This document shows positions 52,163-61,328 of a DNA stretch of 64,000 bases, piece after piece. The number at the start of each line of letters is the position of its first letter. The first letter of the stretch is position 1. The stretch lies in NCBI GenBank assembly GCA_903838675.1, contig CAILZI010000081.1:54935-118934 (forward strand). The letters are read 5' to 3'. The position numbers and the translations under genes were made by a program. This stretch comes from an uncultured Verrucomicrobiota bacterium (lineage in GTDB: Bacteria; Verrucomicrobiota; Verrucomicrobiia; Verrucomicrobiales; Verrucomicrobiaceae). The notes beneath the pieces are model-generated. The model had not been told where the DNA came from. It saw nothing but the letters and a program-made list of their open reading frames with translations, and did not search any database.

Positions 52163-53100
52163 CAATTCGCTTATTCATTGGCCTGCTGTTGTTTGGAATG
52201 CTGGCAGCCGCAAAGCTGCCAGCGGCGGAGATGCGCGGCATGTGGGTCTATAAGACGGATGTGATCGCCTCCTCATCAGAGGCCAGCAATCAATTGTTCG
52301 ACTTCTGCGCGAAAAGGCACATCACCGACCTGTTCTGGCAGGTGTATTTCACAAAGCTGCCTGAAGAAGATCGCGCGCTTGATAATGTCGAGCTGACACG
52401 TGTATTTCTTCAACGAGCCCATGCCCGATCCTTGCGCATTCACGCACTCTTTGGAGATCCCTCCCACACTTTGAGAGCGAAGCATGCCATCGTGCTTGCC
52501 AGCATCGACGGCGTGATTGCATTCAACCGGGACGGCCCCGGTGAGGCGCGTTTTGACGGAGTTCACCTCGACATCGAGCCGCATGGACTTCCGCAGTGGA
52601 AGAATGCGGACATCCTGCTGAAATGCGATCTACTGACCCAGTTCGTCGAAGTGAATCACAAAGCAGCTATGCGTGCCCACGCGGCGGTCCCCAGACTCAT
52701 TTATGGCGCGGACATTGTTTTCTGGCTGGATCAAACCAATGCCGAAGGGCAGGCGACCTATCCCGTGACATTTCAAGGGGTGACCAAGGATGCCGCGAAG
52801 CATCTGCTCGATGTCGTCGATCATGTTGCCATCATGAGCTATCGTAATACCGCCGAGGGACAAAACGGCATCATCGCACTTGTCGCCAAAACCATCGCGT
52901 ATGCAGACACCAGCAAAGCCAGGGTTTTCGTTGGGGTGAAAATGGCTGACATCGGACCGAAGTTTGAGTCCTTTTACGGCCAGACCGAATCTCAGATGAT
53001 GGCGGCCTTGCAGCCCGTCGAGGAAACGTATCGTCCCCATCCCGGCTATATAGGCCTGGCCTTTTTCATGTGCGAAGCTTTCAAAAACATGCCCCCATGA
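52159..53100 (+). CDS. Secreted TIM-barrel protein with GH18-like catalytic motif
   Basis: 313 residues; start overlaps the ceramidase-like stop (ATGA). Signal peptide LFIGLLLFGMLAAAKLPAA. EMRGMWVYKTDVI opens the barrel. The strand FDGVHLDIEP carries Asp133...Asp138-Ile-Glu140, matching the DxxDxDxE signature of GH18-type barrels, and VDHVAIMSYRNTAEG resembles a later conserved GH18 strand. I infer a glycosidase with Glu140 as acid/base. No named family is recognised with certainty. Coupled to ceramidase-like genes on both sides, so all three probably act on one substrate. Confidence 0.7.
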   Translation: MTIRLFIGLLLFGMLAAAKLPAAEMRGMWVYKTDVIASSSEASNQLFDFCAKRHITDLFWQVYFTKLPEEDRALDNVELTRVFLQRAHARSLRIHALFGDPSHTLRAKHAIVLASIDGVIAFNRDGPGEARFDGVHLDIEPHGLPQWKNADILLKCDLLTQFVEVNHKAAMRAHAAVPRLIYGADIVFWLDQTNAEGQATYPVTFQGVTKDAAKHLLDVVDHVAIMSYRNTAEGQNGIIALVAKTIAYADTSKARVFVGVKMADIGPKFESFYGQTESQMMAALQPVEETYRPHPGYIGLAFFMCEAFKNMPP

Positions 53101-54437
53101 AGCACACCTTCGTCATCCTGATCATGCTCCATGCAGTCGTTGCCTCCGCCGCCTGGCAGGCAGGCGTGGCCAAAGCGGACATCACGCCGACGGAATCAGT
53201 GCCGCTCGCGGGCTACGGCGGAAAAACGCGCATGTCACAGCGGGTCGAGCATCCGATCTGGCTGAAGGCGCTCGCTCTCAAGGATGACACCGGCGCGATC
53301 TCGGTACTCGTGACGGCTGATTTGGTGGGATTGAGCGACAAGATGATTACTGTCATCGCAAAGGCCGCTCTGGAGAAGCATGGCATCCCGAGAGAGCGGC
53401 TGATCTTGAACACCTCGCACAACCACTCATGCCCGGTGACGGCGGATGTGCTATGGCTGTATTATGAGTTCACGCCAGAAGAGGCGGCGGTGAAGGACCG
53501 CTACACGGCGTTGGTTTATGCCAGGTATGAGGAGGTGATCGGTGCGGCCATCGCCAATCTCGCGCCCGCAGAACTGGCCTTCGATCAAGGGCTCGCCGGA
53601 GTGGCAGTCAACCGGCGGCGTTCACGCGGCCCGGAGAGCCGCGCCCTTGGCGGGCAGGTGGATCAGGATGTGCCGGTGATCGCCGTGAAATCTGGCATTG
53701 ATCTCAAGGCGATCGTCTTCGGCTATTCCTGCCACACCACGGCACTTGGCGGCTTGAGCATCAATGGCGACTACGCAGGCTTCGCGCAGCGTGAGCTGGA
53801 AAAATCCTTCCCAGGCTCGGTGGCCATGTTTGTGCAAAACTGCGGTGGCGATGCGAATCCGCTGCCACGCATTCGTGGCAGGGATGTTGAAGCAACCGAA
53901 CTCGCGGGCATGTATGGCAAGGTATTGGCCGAAGCGGTTCGTCAGGTCATCGCCAGCAAGATGCCTCTGCTCAACGGGCCGATTCATGCGGCGATGGGCG
54001 AGACGGAGCTGATGCTCCAGCCCGGCATCCCGCTCGAAGAGCTCAAACAACGCCTGCCTAATCTCACCGGCATACCAAAACGTGAGTTCGAGCATTTCAT
54101 CCGCCAATATGAGACGCTCGGTTCACCGCCAGATCGCGTGAAGTATCCAATCCAAGTCTGGCGCATCGGCACGGACTTCCAGTTCATCGCGCTGACCGGT
54201 GAGACGGTGGTGGACTACTCGCTCAAGTTCAAAGCGGCCTACGGCTGGAACAACACCTGGGTCTGCGGCTACAACAACGATCTCACGAGCTATGTGCCGA
54301 GTCTGCGTGTGCTCAAGGAGGGTGGGTACGAAGGCGTGACCGGTATGTTTGAATACGGCCACCGTGCGCCGTACACCGAAAGCGTTGAGGAGCGGATCAC
54401 CGCGAAAGTCGAGGAACTGATGAAGCAGACGAAGTGA
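53097..54437 (+). CDS. Neutral/alkaline ceramidase N-terminal domain-like secreted protein
   Basis: 446 residues; the ATG overlaps the preceding stop. Signal peptide FVILIMLHAVVASAAW. Ceramidase-like blocks: AGVAKADITPTESVPLAGYG, VLVTADLVGLSDKMI, LILNTSHNHSCPVTAD, FGYSCHTTALGGLSINGDYA, and AMFVQNCGGDANPLP, then FIALTGETVVDYSLKF. His in SHNHS and CHTT fit zinc ligands. It is clearly diverged from the paralogue at 50687. Last gene of the plus-strand cluster; its stop directly abuts the stop of the convergent DUF1080 gene. Confidence 0.87.
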   Translation: MKHTFVILIMLHAVVASAAWQAGVAKADITPTESVPLAGYGGKTRMSQRVEHPIWLKALALKDDTGAISVLVTADLVGLSDKMITVIAKAALEKHGIPRERLILNTSHNHSCPVTADVLWLYYEFTPEEAAVKDRYTALVYARYEEVIGAAIANLAPAELAFDQGLAGVAVNRRRSRGPESRALGGQVDQDVPVIAVKSGIDLKAIVFGYSCHTTALGGLSINGDYAGFAQRELEKSFPGSVAMFVQNCGGDANPLPRIRGRDVEATELAGMYGKVLAEAVRQVIASKMPLLNGPIHAAMGETELMLQPGIPLEELKQRLPNLTGIPKREFEHFIRQYETLGSPPDRVKYPIQVWRIGTDFQFIALTGETVVDYSLKFKAAYGWNNTWVCGYNNDLTSYVPSLRVLKEGGYEGVTGMFEYGHRAPYTESVEERITAKVEELMKQTK

Positions 54438-55145
54438 CTACTTTCCCACGACAGGAGCCGTCTGTTCTGGCGTCACTCTGCCTCCGGGCAGTTCCAGAAT
54501 GCGGATGTTGCGGAAATGGATCTCGGCACCTTCGGATTCGAGGCAGAGGTAACCTTTGCGCACCGTCGATTGGCTGATGCCGTTGACGAACTTGCCATTG
54601 ATCGAGAGCTTCACCGTGCCGTCCACGCAGACGACATCATACGTGTTCCACTCGCCTTTGCCCTTGCAGCGCATCTCCCAGGACATGCTGCGTTTGCCAC
54701 GCGGATTGTCCGGGATGCCTTCGAGGCCGTTCGCACCGAAGAGTTCGCCTGAGACGTAGCCGGGGTGGTTTGGCAGGCCGTCTTTGCCGGGATGCAGGTT
54801 GGGCCACTCGAGTTCGAGCATCTGCACCTCCATGCCTTTGGGCAGTTCTTTTCCGGGCGCTGCCGTTCCTTCGCTCCAGACAAACACGCCAGAGTTTCCA
54901 CCCGCCTCCATGTGCATCCACTCGATGTGGAGGATGAAGTTTTCATACTGCTTCTCGCTGCGCATCACACCGATGGGCTTTCCTTTGCACACCAGCAGGC
55001 CGTCTTTGACGCTCCAGGTTTCAGGGCTGGTGTTCACATCCACCCAGCCGTTGAGATCCTTGCCATTAAAAAGATCGCGCCATTTCGGTGCATCGTCCGC
55101 GAGCAAGGTGGCGCAAAGGATGAGCTGGAGAATCAATTGTTTCAT
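54438..55145 (-). CDS. Secreted DUF1080 (3-keto-disaccharide hydrolase-like) protein
   Basis: 235 residues from the ATG at 55145; signal peptide [15 protein letters not shown]. The DUF1080 pattern is complete: [90 protein letters not shown], and [17 protein letters not shown]. The fold is a concanavalin-like sandwich, and members have been linked to 3-keto-glycoside hydrolysis. That would fit with the Gfo/Idh/MocA oxidoreductases here, which can generate 3-keto sugars. Convergent with the ceramidase-like gene with no spacing. Confidence 0.92.
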   Translation of the reverse strand: MKQLILQLILCATLLADDAPKWRDLFNGKDLNGWVDVNTSPETWSVKDGLLVCKGKPIGVMRSEKQYENFILHIEWMHMEAGGNSGVFVWSEGTAAPGKELPKGMEVQMLELEWPNLHPGKDGLPNHPGYVSGELFGANGLEGIPDNPRGKRSMSWEMRCKGKGEWNTYDVVCVDGTVKLSINGKFVNGISQSTVRKGYLCLESEGAEIHFRNIRILELPGGRVTPEQTAPVVGK

Positions 55146-55284
55146 GGGGGGTATCTTACGGCGCTCCGGAGTATTTCTGCATCTCCGAATCAAGCTTCCA
55201 GACCGGGGGGTAAAATCGAACACAGCTCATGCCTGCGTGTCTCAGACTACACCCCGGGCGTGCAATGTGTCGCGCCCAACTAAA

Positions 55285-55803
55285 ATGACTAACCTCCGTT
55301 TGTTCCTGCTGGCCGCGCTCTGCGCGGGTTGTGCTTCCTGCCAAAGCGTTTCCAGAGTCGCCCCCCGAAAACTGGTGAGCCTGCGTTCCGGCAGCACCAT
55401 CAGCAATGTCAAGACCACCGCTTACACCCAAAGCGAGAGCGACCACATTGCGTATGGTGCCAAGAGCGCCGTGGGCAACACCCTCAAGTTCGGCGCTGTG
55501 CGCAGCGCCGCCGCTGACTGGTCCGTTTACCCGGTCGGGACCGAATTCAAGATCGAGGGCGAATCTTATGTTTATCAGGTCGACGACTACGGCTCCGCGC
55601 TCGTCGGCACCGGCACCATTGATCTTTACCGCCCCTCCAAGGCATCCATGGACCAATGGGGCGCACGCAATGTGAACATCAAGGTGATCAAATGGGGATC
55701 CTTCGACCAGAGTCTTGCAATCATGAAACCGCGCGAGGGGATCAAGCCCCACATCCGCCAGATGGTCAGCGCCATCGAGACCCGCCGCCCTCCCGCATCC
55801 TAG
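55285..55803 (+). CDS. 3D (double-psi beta-barrel) domain protein, probable lipoprotein
   Basis: 172 residues from the ATG at 55285; the frame is open far upstream only because it shadows the DUF1080 gene. LFLLAALCAGCAS suggests a lipoprotein signal. The 3D domain covers about residues 45-145: VKTTAYTQSESDH, AADWSVYPVGTEFKIEG, and YQVDDYGSALVGTGTIDLY, with the Asp residues that name the domain. 3D domains occur in MltA-like lytic transglycosylases and cell-wall-associated proteins; alone they may act on peptidoglycan. Confidence 0.82.
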   Translation: MTNLRLFLLAALCAGCASCQSVSRVAPRKLVSLRSGSTISNVKTTAYTQSESDHIAYGAKSAVGNTLKFGAVRSAAADWSVYPVGTEFKIEGESYVYQVDDYGSALVGTGTIDLYRPSKASMDQWGARNVNIKVIKWGSFDQSLAIMKPREGIKPHIRQMVSAIETRRPPAS

Positions 55804-55957
55804 CTGTTGAGTTGAGATGGGTGACAATCTGAGCCTCCATGGGCGGTTGCAGCCAAGGGCCTACGGCGGGGCAGGGTACCACCCCAACCTCCCCCACACC
55901 AAGTTTCCGTTTGAGCCGCCCCTGCTTTCGGGCTAGTCAGCAGGCCACCATTTCCCC
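55804..55957. other. Intergenic region before purM
   Basis: 154 bases with C-rich tracts around 55895-55915. I see no ORF, no convincing hairpin with T-tract and no recognisable purine riboswitch. It should contain the purM promoter. Confidence 0.3.
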
Positions 55958-56959
55958 ATGAGCAGCCCCTCCGCACACACGTACAAAGAAGCCGGCGTCG
56001 ATATTCACGAAGCAGCATCGCTGGTCGATGACATCGGCGTGCTGGTGAAGCGCACGCAGCAGAAGCGGAAACTGGCAAATCCCTTTGGTCTGTTCGCTGC
56101 CGCCTACGACCTCAGTGGCTACAAGCATCCCATCATTCTCACAGGCTGTGACGGGGTTGGCACGAAGATCGAGCTGCTGCTCAAGCACGACCAACTCGAA
56201 GCCGCCGGCAAAGACCTCGTCGCCATGAACGTGAATGACGTGCTCACGACCGGGGCAGATCCCATCATGTTCCTCGATTACGTGGGCATCCCCAAGATCC
56301 AGAAGACGCAGATCACCCGCATTATCGCCGGCATGACCGAATACCTGGAGGCTTGCAATTGCATCCTTGCCGGCGGTGAGACCGCCGAGATGCCCGGCAT
56401 GGTGCCCGAGGGCATGGTCGAGCTCAGCGGCTTTGCCATCGGCGCTTGTGAAAAGGAAGATCTGCTCGATCCCGGCACCATCACCGCAGGTGACGTGCTT
56501 ATCGGCTGGCCCAGCGCAGGTTTCCATGCGAACGGCTTCAGCCTTGTCCGCCGCATCATCGAAAAAGAGAACCTCCAGTTCAGCGAGGACGAGATGCGTA
56601 CTCTGCTGCTCCCCACGCTCCTCTATCATGAGCAGCCGGCTGCTCTCAAAGCTGCGGGCATTCGTCCGAAGGCCATGGCCCACATCACTGGTGGTGGTTT
56701 GCCGGAAAACCTCGGCCGCATGTTCCTCAAGCGTGGTCTGGGTGCCAATCTTCGTATTCCATTCTGGCAGAACGATGTAGTTCAGAAAGTGCTGCGTCAT
56801 GCAGACAAAAAAGACGCCATCGACACCTTCAACATGGGCCTCGGCTGGGTTGCCATCGTCTCATCCGCAGATGCCGAGAAAGCCCTCACCTGCGGCAAGG
56901 GCGCCAAAATCATCGGCGAGATGGACACCAGCGCCCAGGTCAGCGTGGAGATCGTCTGA
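55958..56959 (+). CDS. purM: Phosphoribosylformylglycinamidine cyclo-ligase (AIR synthase)
   Basis: Converts FGAM to AIR with ATP in purine biosynthesis; cytoplasmic. At 333 residues it is a normal length. Signatures: YKEAGVDIHEAASLVDDIGV at the start, LTGCDGVGTKIELLLKHDQL with the ATP-site Asp, DLVAMNVNDVLTTGADPIMF, LAGGETAEMPGMVPEGM, AHITGGGLPENLGRMF, and FNMGLGWVAIVSS near the end. All are characteristic of PurM. No other pur gene is adjacent. Confidence 0.97.
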   Translation: MSSPSAHTYKEAGVDIHEAASLVDDIGVLVKRTQQKRKLANPFGLFAAAYDLSGYKHPIILTGCDGVGTKIELLLKHDQLEAAGKDLVAMNVNDVLTTGADPIMFLDYVGIPKIQKTQITRIIAGMTEYLEACNCILAGGETAEMPGMVPEGMVELSGFAIGACEKEDLLDPGTITAGDVLIGWPSAGFHANGFSLVRRIIEKENLQFSEDEMRTLLLPTLLYHEQPAALKAAGIRPKAMAHITGGGLPENLGRMFLKRGLGANLRIPFWQNDVVQKVLRHADKKDAIDTFNMGLGWVAIVSSADAEKALTCGKGAKIIGEMDTSAQVSVEIV

Positions 56960-56994
56960 AAGATTCCGTCTTTTTGGCAGTGAAGGGGAGTTCA

Positions 56995-57681
56995 ATGAAC
57001 CGCATCCTTCCTGCCCTCGCATTTCTCTTCGTCCTGCTGAGCGCCACCGCTCAGCAGCCTGCGCCTCCTGCCAAGGCCAAACGTCCACCGAATCCGGCCA
57101 TGGACCCGATTCAGGATGTCGCCAGCCTGCCACGCGCCCTGCTGATTGGCGATTCCATTTCAATCGGTTACACGCTGCCCGTGCGGAAACTGCTGGAGGG
57201 CAAGGCCAATGTGCACCGCATTCCCACCAACGGCGGCCCGACCAAAAATGGCGTCGCCAGCATCGCCAAATGGCTCGGCACCGGCAAATGGGACGTGATT
57301 CACTTCAACTGGGGCATCCACGACCTAAAATACATGCCCGATGGCAAACGCCAGGTCGAACCCGCCGACTACGAGGCCAATCTGCGCAGCCTCGTCGCCA
57401 CCCTGAAGAAAACCGGTGCCAAGCTGATCTGGGCCACCACCACGCCGATCCCCGAAGGCGAGCTCAATCCGCCCCGGAAATTTGGCCTGGTGAAGGAATA
57501 CAACGACATCGCCGCTCGGGTCATGGCGGAAAACGGCGTCGCCATTGACGATCTGAACGCCCACATCACCCCGCAGCTCGCCACGATGCAGAATCCGCAC
57601 GATGTGCACTACACCTCCGCTGGCAGCGAATTTCTGGCCAAACAGGTCGCAGAGGAGATCGGCAAGGCACTGGCCAAGTGA
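56995..57681 (+). CDS. Secreted SGNH/GDSL hydrolase
   Basis: 228 residues. The start at 56995 has a strong ribosome site (AAGGGGAG, four bases before the ATG). Signal peptide LPALAFLFVLLSATAQQ. Block I ALLIGDSISIGYTLPV, block III region FNWGIHDLKYM (Gly and His where many have GxND), and block V NPHDVHYTSAGSEF with Asp and His. The catalytic Ser-Asp-His set is present. Likely esterase on acylated glycans, as for the two other SGNH domains in the window. Confidence 0.88.
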   Translation: MNRILPALAFLFVLLSATAQQPAPPAKAKRPPNPAMDPIQDVASLPRALLIGDSISIGYTLPVRKLLEGKANVHRIPTNGGPTKNGVASIAKWLGTGKWDVIHFNWGIHDLKYMPDGKRQVEPADYEANLRSLVATLKKTGAKLIWATTTPIPEGELNPPRKFGLVKEYNDIAARVMAENGVAIDDLNAHITPQLATMQNPHDVHYTSAGSEFLAKQVAEEIGKALAK

Positions 57682-57763
57682 TGTCGGCCAGCAGTTTGCC
57701 AGTCCACTTTGCGTGATTTTTTGTCAGCGCCTGCGGTGGATTCCAGTGCATCATGGCAGGGTC

Positions 57764-59026
57764 ATGAACCTCCTGCTTCTGCGCCGCCTGTGCATCTTGG
57801 CACTCATCGCCCTGGCGAGCACTTCTCCGCTCCATGCTGCCGAGACTCCGCCCAGCAGTACGCCGGACAAACTGCTGCGTGAATCCATGCTGCCGCCCGG
57901 TGTCAGTTTGTCTCAGGGCATCTCTGAAATCACCGGCGTCGCCATCAGCCCATTGCTGGGGGTCAGCTTCATGGGTGTTTGGACCTACTACAAGACCGAG
58001 TCCCATTTGCGCCATCGCTTGCCATGGTACTGCCATCCGGGTTTTTGGGGTACAGGGCTTTCGCTGATCCTCATCTGCTTTCTCAAGGATTTCCTCGGCA
58101 CCGCCGCCCCTCCGCTGGTCAAAAAGCCGCTGGATTTCCTGGAGCTGTTCGAAAACAAGGTGAGCGCGCTCGTCGCCAGCGTCGGTTTCGTGCCGCTCGT
58201 GGCCCTCGCCATGGCTCATTTTAACCAGGTTCAGCCGCAGGCCGTGAATGGGCTGGCTCACTCCGGACTGGCCGTGATGCCCCTTGCCAGCGTGATCGAC
58301 TTTGGCGTCCATACGCCTTGGATTTCCATTCCAGTCGCCATCGTGGCCTTCAGCGTGGTCTGGCTCAGTTCGCACGCCATCAATGTCCTCATCGCTCTCT
58401 CTCCTTTTGGCATCGTCGACGCCGGCCTCAAACTTATCAAACTTGGCCTCATAGCCCTGGTGGCAGGCAGCGCTTTGATTCATCCCTATGCCGGCGCAGC
58501 GGTATCCCTTTTGCTGATTCTCATCGGCCTGCTCTTTGCAGGCTGGTCGTTTCGCCTCACTCTGTTTGGCACCCTCATGGGCCGTGATTTCCTCCTCAAC
58601 AAGCGCGCCACCGCCGCAGATCTGGAAACAGGCCTGAAAGGCTTTCTGGCGCGCCGCACCGAGGGTGTACCCGCACGCACCCTGGTCAGGCTGAAGCAGG
58701 ACCCCGCAGGCCGCCCCGTGCTCACTTATCACCCATGGTTGGTGCTGCCAGAGCGCCGCATCGCTCTGGCAGACGCCGACATGGTCATCTGCAAAGGCCT
58801 GCTCCATCCCTCACTGGCTCATCGCCATGCTTCAGAGCCCGCAGCGGTCCGCAGCACCCTCATTCTGCTGCCTCGTTACCGCAGGCTGGAAGACACCATC
58901 GCCCGGCACTTTGGCTGCCAGGAAGTCATGGATAGTGCCCTCCTTCGTGGCTTCAAGGCCATGCGCCAGTGGCTCGTGGAGATGCTTTCGTCCGGACGAA
59001 AACTCGTGGAAATGCATCAAGGATGA
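57764..59026 (+). CDS. Integral membrane protein of unknown function (DUF4126-like)
   Basis: 420 residues from the ATG at 57764; earlier in-frame residues lack membrane character. A signal-like first helix is followed by about six transmembrane segments (for example VASVGFVPLVALAMAHF, VAIVAFSVVWLSSHAINVLI, LGLIALVAGSALI, AAVSLLLILIGLLFAGWSF). A hydrophilic C-terminal part of about 130 residues follows. SSHAINVLIALSPFGIVDAG is notably conserved-looking. It loosely resembles DUF4126 proteins, but I am not sure. No substrate can be proposed. Confidence 0.75.
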   Translation: MNLLLLRRLCILALIALASTSPLHAAETPPSSTPDKLLRESMLPPGVSLSQGISEITGVAISPLLGVSFMGVWTYYKTESHLRHRLPWYCHPGFWGTGLSLILICFLKDFLGTAAPPLVKKPLDFLELFENKVSALVASVGFVPLVALAMAHFNQVQPQAVNGLAHSGLAVMPLASVIDFGVHTPWISIPVAIVAFSVVWLSSHAINVLIALSPFGIVDAGLKLIKLGLIALVAGSALIHPYAGAAVSLLLILIGLLFAGWSFRLTLFGTLMGRDFLLNKRATAADLETGLKGFLARRTEGVPARTLVRLKQDPAGRPVLTYHPWLVLPERRIALADADMVICKGLLHPSLAHRHASEPAAVRSTLILLPRYRRLEDTIARHFGCQEVMDSALLRGFKAMRQWLVEMLSSGRKLVEMHQG

Positions 59027-59078
59027 ACCTGCGCAGGGTTGCGCAGGCCTGAATCCCGCCTATCTACGCGGCCCGCTT

Positions 59079-60371
59079 ATGCACAGTTTCCGTTACCACC
59101 AAGGCCAGTTATTCGCCGAAAACGTCCCGCTTCAGTCCCTCGCCGAGGAATACGGCACGCCGCTCTATGTCTATTCCAAGAGCACCATCTCCGGCCATTT
59201 TACGCGTTTGGACGCCGCTCTGGCAAAGCTGGACCACCTGATCTGCTTCGCCGTGAAAGCGAATTCGAATCTCTCCGTGCTCAATACCATCGCCAAACTC
59301 GGCGGCGGCTTTGACATCGTTTCCGCTGGTGAACTCTACCGCGTCATCAAGGCCGGTGGCGATCCCGCGAAATGCACCTTCGCCGGCGTCGGCAAAACGC
59401 GCGACGAAATCGAGTACGCCCTCAAGCAGGGCATCTACTGTTTCAACGCCGAGTCCGAGGCGGAACTCCACTACATCAATCAAGTCGCCGGCGAGCTTGG
59501 CATGCAGGCCCCCGTGGCCGTCCGTGTGAACCCGAATGTCGATGCGCATACGCACGCCAAGATCACCACCGGCAAGAGCGAGAACAAGTTCGGCATCGAT
59601 TTCGACCAGATCCTCGACGTCTATGCTCGTGTATTCGCCGACTGCCCTAACCTGATCATCAAAGGTCTCCAGATGCACATCGGTTCGCAGCTCACCAAGG
59701 TCGATCCCTTCCTCGAAGCGGTGCAGAAGGTCATCCCGCTCGTGACTCAGGTGAAAAAGAGCTACGGCATCGAGTTCTTCAGCATCGGCGGCGGCATCGG
59801 CATCAACTACAAGCAGAGCCTTGATTCCGGTGACGCGACGTGGTGGCAGGAGCATGCCGAAGTTCATCCGCTCACGATTCAGGCCTATGCTGAAGCCGTG
59901 GTGCCTCACCTTGAGCCCCTCGGCCTGCGCATTCTTTGCGAACCCGGTCGTTTCATGGTCGGCAACGCCGGGGTCATGCTCACCAAGGTGCTCTACGAAA
60001 AGCGCGGCTCCGCCAAAATCTTCAAGATCGTCGATGCCGGCATGAATGACCTCATCCGTCCGACGCTTTACGAAGGCTGGCATCAAATCGTGCCGCTCAA
60101 GCAGCCCGCGAACGCCACTGTCGAAAAAGTCGATGTCGTCGGTCCGATCTGTGAATCCGGCGACTTCCTCGCCCAGAACCGCGAACTCCCACTCGTCAAA
60201 GAAGGCGAATACCTCGCCGTGCTCAGCGCCGGAGCCTATGGTTTCACCATGGCTTCGAACTACAACACGCGCCCCATGCCTGCTGAAATCCTCGTTGATG
60301 GTGACAAAGCCACCGTCGTGCGCGAACGCCAGACTCTGGATGACGTGCTCAAAGGCGAGCACATTGCCTGA
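59079..60371 (+). CDS. lysA: Diaminopimelate decarboxylase
   Basis: PLP enzyme converting meso-diaminopimelate to lysine, the last step of lysine biosynthesis. 430 residues from the ATG at 59079. Signatures: YGTPLYVYSKSTISGHF, PLP-lysine motif CFAVKANSNLSVL with Lys60, GGGFDIVSAGELYRVIKAGG, LQMHIGSQLTKVDPFLEA, FSIGGGIGINYK, CEPGRFMVGNAGVM, and PICESGDFLAQNRELP with the substrate-binding Cys-Glu. The alternative upstream open frame overlaps the membrane-protein gene and is not needed. Confidence 0.97.
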   Translation: MHSFRYHQGQLFAENVPLQSLAEEYGTPLYVYSKSTISGHFTRLDAALAKLDHLICFAVKANSNLSVLNTIAKLGGGFDIVSAGELYRVIKAGGDPAKCTFAGVGKTRDEIEYALKQGIYCFNAESEAELHYINQVAGELGMQAPVAVRVNPNVDAHTHAKITTGKSENKFGIDFDQILDVYARVFADCPNLIIKGLQMHIGSQLTKVDPFLEAVQKVIPLVTQVKKSYGIEFFSIGGGIGINYKQSLDSGDATWWQEHAEVHPLTIQAYAEAVVPHLEPLGLRILCEPGRFMVGNAGVMLTKVLYEKRGSAKIFKIVDAGMNDLIRPTLYEGWHQIVPLKQPANATVEKVDVVGPICESGDFLAQNRELPLVKEGEYLAVLSAGAYGFTMASNYNTRPMPAEILVDGDKATVVRERQTLDDVLKGEHIA

Positions 60372-60404
60372 TTGCCAAGCACAGTGAACCGAGAACTGAA
60401 CTAG

Positions 60405-61328
60405 ATGCACATCGCCGATATTCTCCAAGCTCAGCGTCCTACGCTCTCATTTGAGTTCTTCCCGCCGAAGAGCGCCGAGGCCTTTGAAGCACTCTACCAG
60501 ACCATTGGCGAGCTCGAAGCCTTCAAGCCCTCCTTTGTCAGCGTCACCTACGGTGCGGGCGGCTCCACGCGCGAGCTCACTCACGATCTCGTGGTGCGCA
60601 TTAAAACCACGACCAGTCTCGATGCCGTGCCTCACCTCACCTGTGTCTGCCACAGCGAGGCCGACATTGCAGGCATCCTCGAACGCTATGCACAGGCCGG
60701 TGTGAGCAACATCCTCGCCCTTGGCGGTGATCCTCCCAAGAATCTCGCCAACTACGATCGCGCCAAAGACGCCTTTCAGCACGCCGCCGACCTCGTGGCC
60801 TTCATCAAGAAGTTCAATGACAGCGGCGCCCATCCAGACAAACGCGGCTTTGGCATCGGTGTCGCCGGATTCCCCGAAGGCCATCCCACCACGCCGAACC
60901 GCGTCCTGGAAATGGATCATCTCAAGGCCAAGGTCGATGCCGGAGCCGACTACATCTGCACCCAGCTGTTCTTCGACAATCACGACTTCCTCGACTTCCG
61001 CGAACGCTGCCACCTGGCTGGCATCAATATTCCGATCATCGCCGGCATCATGCCCATCACCAGCGCCTCTGGCATGCGTCGCATGGCCGAACTCGCCGCC
61101 GGTGCGCGTTACCCGGCCAAGCTCCTGCGCGCCATCCTGCGTTGCGGTGGCGATGAGGCTGCCGTGCAAAAGGTCGGCATCCACTACGCCACCGAGCAGT
61201 GCCACGATCTGCTCGATCACGGTGTCGATGGCATCCATTTTTACACCTTGAACAAATCTCACGCCACTCGCGAGATCTACTCCAGTCTCGGCATTCGTGA
61301 CTCCGCCGCTGTGCGTCCACAATCATGA
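60405..61328 (+). CDS. metF: 5,10-methylenetetrahydrofolate reductase
   Basis: FAD enzyme reducing methylene-THF to methyl-THF for methionine synthesis. 307 residues, the usual bacterial length. Signatures: PTLSFEFFPPKSAEAFEAL with the catalytic Glu, FVSVTYGAGGSTRELTHDL, VPHLTCVCHSEADI, ILALGGDPPKN, GVAGFPEGHPTTPN, GADYICTQLFFDNHDFLDF, and IPIIAGIMPITSASGMRRM. It follows lysA after 33 bases and overlaps the ROK kinase gene by ATGA. No S-box or cobalamin riboswitch fits in the short leader. Confidence 0.97.
   Translation: MHIADILQAQRPTLSFEFFPPKSAEAFEALYQTIGELEAFKPSFVSVTYGAGGSTRELTHDLVVRIKTTTSLDAVPHLTCVCHSEADIAGILERYAQAGVSNILALGGDPPKNLANYDRAKDAFQHAADLVAFIKKFNDSGAHPDKRGFGIGVAGFPEGHPTTPNRVLEMDHLKAKVDAGADYICTQLFFDNHDFLDFRERCHLAGINIPIIAGIMPITSASGMRRMAELAAGARYPAKLLRAILRCGGDEAAVQKVGIHYATEQCHDLLDHGVDGIHFYTLNKSHATREIYSSLGIRDSAAVRPQS

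Noticed and set aside
60372..60404. S-adenosylmethionine or cobalamin riboswitch before metF
   Set aside because: The gap is only 33 bases, too short for any known riboswitch of these classes.
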